DNA of 7,862 bases from the NCBI GenBank assembly GCA_031256615.1, contig JAIRQG010000055.1, positions 1-7,862 on the forward strand. The letters are read 5' to 3'. Of the stretch, positions 6,668 through 7,862 are shown one piece after another (position 1 is the first letter of the stretch; every line of letters starts with the position of its first letter). The position numbers and the translations under genes were made by a program. Under the pieces are notes generated by a model, which was not told the origin of the DNA, searched no databases, and was given only the letters and a program-made list of their open reading frames with translations. The DNA comes from Candidatus Methanoplasma sp. GTDB taxonomy: Archaea > Thermoplasmatota > Thermoplasmata > Methanomassiliicoccales > Methanomethylophilaceae.

Positions 6668-6690
6668 TATTCGTTGCAATAATACGAATA
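6668..6690. repeat. Inverted repeat TATTCGT-N9-ACGAATA, possible operator
   Basis: TATTCGT (6668-6674) and ACGAATA (6684-6690) are perfect inverted 7-mers around a 9-base spacer. They lie 23 bases upstream of the TATA box at 6713 and between divergently read genes, a position suited to a dimeric regulator. The binding role is inferred. Confidence 0.4.
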
Positions 6691-6703
6691 ACACATACAT
6701 CGT

Positions 6704-6720
6704 TGAAAAGAATTATATAA
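6704..6720 (+). promoter_or_regulatory. Strong BRE/TATA promoter
   Basis: TGAAAAGAATTATATAA combines a purine-rich BRE-like stretch with TTATATAA. The expected transcript start is around 6741-6745, right at the GGAGGT sequence before a GTG codon at 6750. It is one of the best TATA boxes in the window, yet no long gene follows until 7044. Confidence 0.6.
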
Positions 6721-6749
6721 GCGGAAATGCAGTGTATACTTGGAGGTTA

Positions 6750-6863
6750 GTGAAAATCGCAAAAAGTAATACGTCAAAACCCTGCGGCGAGAATGATCCT
6801 GTGGAAAAAGTAGACATCAAAGAGAAAAACTGGTCGATTGACGCTTTCCGCTATATGTCCTAA
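6750..6863 (+). CDS. Possible 37-residue small protein
   Basis: A GTG at 6750 opens a frame of 37 codons to a TAA at 6861-6863. GGAGGT (6742-6747) lies just before it, with only 2-3 bases of spacing, which is short. A BRE/TATA promoter ends 30 bases upstream, and a T-rich terminator lies about 80 bases after the stop. The product is charged (PVEKVDIKEKNW) with one Cys and no membrane helix. The same frame is open back to an ATG at 6636 (75 residues), but that start lies before the promoter and has no binding site, so the short form is preferred. I recognise no family. It could equally be a non-coding transcript. Confidence 0.4.
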   Translation: MKIAKSNTSKPCGENDPVEKVDIKEKNWSIDAFRYMS

Positions 6864-6909
6864 CGGTTTTCTCGGATCATTTGCAAGACTCGACGGATGA
6901 CCGCAACAA

Positions 6910-6966
6910 TCCGGCTGCGGCCGGGACCTTTACCAAAAAAGAGTTTTTGTTTTTGTTTATGATTTT
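6910..6966 (+). terminator. Hairpin and T-rich terminator before apt
   Basis: CCGGC (6911-6915) pairs with GCCGG (6920-6924) around TGCG. An A6 run and GAG follow, then T-rich sequence from 6944 (TTTTTGTTTTTGTTTATGATTTT). It would stop transcripts from the promoter at 6704. Confidence 0.6.
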
Positions 6967-7000
6967 CAAGCATTCTCATATCGCTTTCCTGCCTGCGGAC

Positions 7001-7013
7001 GGAAGAATATTAA
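7001..7013 (+). promoter_or_regulatory. TATA-like box for apt
   Basis: GGAAGAATATTAA combines a purine-rich BRE-like start with AATATTAA. The expected transcript start is near 7035, about 8 bases before the ATG at 7044. No Shine-Dalgarno sequence is present, which fits a leaderless or very short leader mRNA. Confidence 0.5.
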
Positions 7014-7043
7014 CAGACAACAGCATTTGACAGAACGAGACAC

Positions 7044-7568
7044 ATGAAAGAGCTGAAGGATTATGTCACGGCGATACCCGACTTCCCTAAGAAAGGGATA
7101 ATGTTCAGGGACATCACCACCATTATCGAGGACCCTAACGGTTTCAAGTTGGCCGTGGACAGTCTGATAGCTTTGCTTAAAGGCGTGGATTTTGACCTGG
7201 TGCTCGGTTCGGAATCAAGAGGATTCGTATTCGGCGCTCCAGTGGCGTATGCGATGGATAAGGGCTTGGTGCTTGTAAGGAAGAAAGGAAAGCTTCCGAG
7301 AAAGACCATCTCCGAAAGCTACGAACTGGAATACGGAGAGGCTACCCTGGAGATCCACACCGACAGCATCAAAAAGGGGCAGAGGGTAGTGATCATCGAT
7401 GACCTTATTGCGACAGGCGGAACGACAAGCGCGGTCATAAAACTGGTAGAGAAGCTTGGCGGAGAGGTCGTCAAGATATGTTTCGTACTGGAGCTTGCCG
7501 GCCTTAAAGGAAGAGATGCGCTGAAAGGATACGATGTGGAATCTCTGATCATTTACGAAGGGAACTGA
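7044..7568 (+). CDS. apt: Adenine phosphoribosyltransferase
   Basis: The enzyme converts adenine and PRPP to AMP and diphosphate, a cytoplasmic purine-salvage step. Its 174 residues are the normal family length. The start (DYVTAIPDFPKKGIMFRDIT) is the typical Apt N-terminus that forms the adenine-binding hood. ESRGFVFG (57-64) is the conserved loop near the active site, RKKGKLP (80-85 region) the flexible lid, and VVIIDDLIATGGTT (115-128) the PRPP-binding motif with its two Asp (D119, D120). All key parts are intact. It is monocistronic: its own TATA box and an upstream terminator precede it, and an AT-rich promoter region follows. A hypoxanthine-specific relative is possible in archaea, but the N-terminus fits Apt well. 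Confidence 0.95.
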   Translation: MKELKDYVTAIPDFPKKGIMFRDITTIIEDPNGFKLAVDSLIALLKGVDFDLVLGSESRGFVFGAPVAYAMDKGLVLVRKKGKLPRKTISESYELEYGEATLEIHTDSIKKGQRVVIIDDLIATGGTTSAVIKLVEKLGGEVVKICFVLELAGLKGRDALKGYDVESLIIYEGN

Positions 7569-7582
7569 AAGCTTAGCTTCAG
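7565..7582 (+). terminator. Weak hairpin at the end of apt
   Basis: CTGAAAGC and GCTTCAG can form a 7-bp stem with one bulged A and a TTA loop, overlapping the stop codon. No T-run follows directly, although AT-rich sequence begins about 30 bases on. A terminator role is uncertain. Confidence 0.3.
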
Positions 7583-7608
7583 AAAATCAAACTATGTGTC
7601 CAATTGCT

Positions 7609-7684
7609 ATAATTGATTATTATAATTAAATAATATAATAAGGTTTTATTTAAATATCAAAACTCTATTACGATAATTGATTAT
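7609..7684. repeat. Two copies of the palindromic motif ATAATTGATTAT flanking a TATA box
   Basis: ATAATTGATTAT occurs at 7609-7620 and again at 7673-7684. Each copy is an inverted repeat, ATAAT-TG-ATTAT. The copies flank the TATA-like box at 7649-7656, and the second one covers the expected transcript start. This is the arrangement of a regulated or self-regulated promoter. The AT-rich background raises the chance rate. Confidence 0.45.
7645..7656 (+). promoter_or_regulatory. TATA-like box for the gene entering at the right edge
   Basis: TTTATTTAAATA includes TTTAAATA at 7649-7656. The expected transcript start is about 7678-7682, giving a leader of about 8 bases before the ATG at 7689. The surroundings are very AT-rich, so other TATA choices exist. 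Confidence 0.45.
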
Positions 7685-7704
7685 AATAATGGATTATAAT
7701 AATG
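7679..7704 (+). repeat. Perfect tandem repeat of a 13-bp unit containing the start codon
   Basis: GATTATAATAATG occurs twice in direct succession (7679-7691 and 7692-7704). Each unit ends in ATG. Because 13 is not a multiple of 3, the two ATGs are in different frames. Confidence 0.85.
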
Positions 7705-7862
7705 GTGCTGTTAATTATTCTTTGTACAGGCCCGCAGGGTACCCTGTGCGCCATAAGAGAAAGGTTCCTTTCAATCCGGCATTGAGAGTGCATCCAAAAT
7801 ATCGCGAGACCGTACAAAGGATCCGAGATCTTGACAACCGTCTCGGAGAAATGGTCCTTAGC
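7689..7862 (+). CDS. Unrecognised protein, 5' part only
   Basis: From the ATG at 7689 the frame stays open for 58 codons to the window edge. The start reads MDYNNGAVNYSLYRPAGYPV and continues with a basic segment (RHKRKVPFNPALRVHPKYRE) and then a helix-like stretch ending DLDNRLGEMVLS. Codon use after the first 15 codons resembles that of the other genes. No family is recognised from this part; the basic N-terminus would allow nucleic-acid binding, but that is a guess. A TATA-like box about 35-40 bases upstream and a flanking palindromic motif support a real start here. There is no Shine-Dalgarno sequence. The competing ATG at 7702 opens a frame that closes at 7785 after 27 codons. Confidence 0.6.
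   Translation, partial: MDYNNGAVNYSLYRPAGYPVRHKRKVPFNPALRVHPKYRETVQRIRDLDNRLGEMVLS

Noticed and set aside
6587..6710. tRNA or other structured RNA gene in the gene-poor stretch
   Set aside because: No cloverleaf, T-loop (GTTCRA) or CCA-like end was found; only the inverted repeat at 6668-6690 stands out.
6636..6863. 75-residue version of the small ORF from the ATG at 6636
   Set aside because: The TATA box at 6713 sits inside it and the ATG has no binding site; the shorter GTG form fits the promoter better.
7583..7688. CRISPR leader or array suggested by AT-rich repeats near the right end
   Set aside because: Only two short copies of a 12-mer and one 13-bp tandem pair exist; there is no regular repeat-spacer pattern.
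7735..7746. Perfect 12-bp palindrome CAGGGTACCCTG
   Set aside because: It lies inside the partial coding region, encodes ordinary residues in that frame, and has no second copy in the window.

Overview
The window looks archaeal, most likely a Thermoplasmata-type methanogen of the Methanomassiliicoccales kind. This is an inference from features and no database was searched. Several genes have a TATA-like box about 25 bases before the expected transcript start and little or no leader. Ribosome binding sites are GGTGAT or AGGAGG. A DUF2116 zinc-ribbon gene and an HdrB/HdrD-like cysteine-rich fragment also fit. The main reservations are that dihydropteroate synthase is uncommon in methanogens and that DUF4272 and the SPFH cluster have bacterial relatives.

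Layout: 1-186 is the 3' end of a CCG-domain iron-sulfur protein gene, followed after 2 bases by folP (dihydropteroate synthase). folP converges on a small zinc-ribbon membrane protein (DUF2116) and the two stop codons share the palindrome TTATAA. A divergent promoter region (1191-1321) separates DUF2116 from a tight five-gene operon (1322-5812). The operon encodes a helical-repeat protein with a C-terminal CxxC/CxxC zinc site, a 514-residue protein with an N-terminal zinc ribbon, a four-helix membrane protein, a helical coiled-coil protein, and an SPFH-domain protein with a poly-Q linker and two zinc ribbons. The operon ends in a hairpin plus T-rich terminator. A DUF4272 gene lies on the minus strand (5870-6550). 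A gene-poor stretch (6551-7043) holds a strong TATA/BRE promoter, a possible 37-residue protein, an inverted repeat and a T-rich terminator. It is followed by apt (adenine phosphoribosyltransferase). The last 300 bases are AT-rich and carry a promoter flanked by two copies of a 12-bp palindromic motif, then the start of a gene that runs off the window.

The most interesting unit is the five-gene operon. Its architecture (soluble SPFH/zinc-ribbon protein, zinc-ribbon partner, small membrane protein, helical coiled-coil protein) resembles in outline the Bacillus subtilis PspA-YdjGHI membrane-stress module. A coiled-coil protein of another family stands where PspA would be. I infer a membrane-associated scaffold or envelope-surveillance complex, with the four-helix protein as the likely membrane anchor because the SPFH protein has no transmembrane segment of its own. 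None of this is demonstrated by the sequence alone. folP and apt are ordinary cofactor and purine-salvage enzymes.
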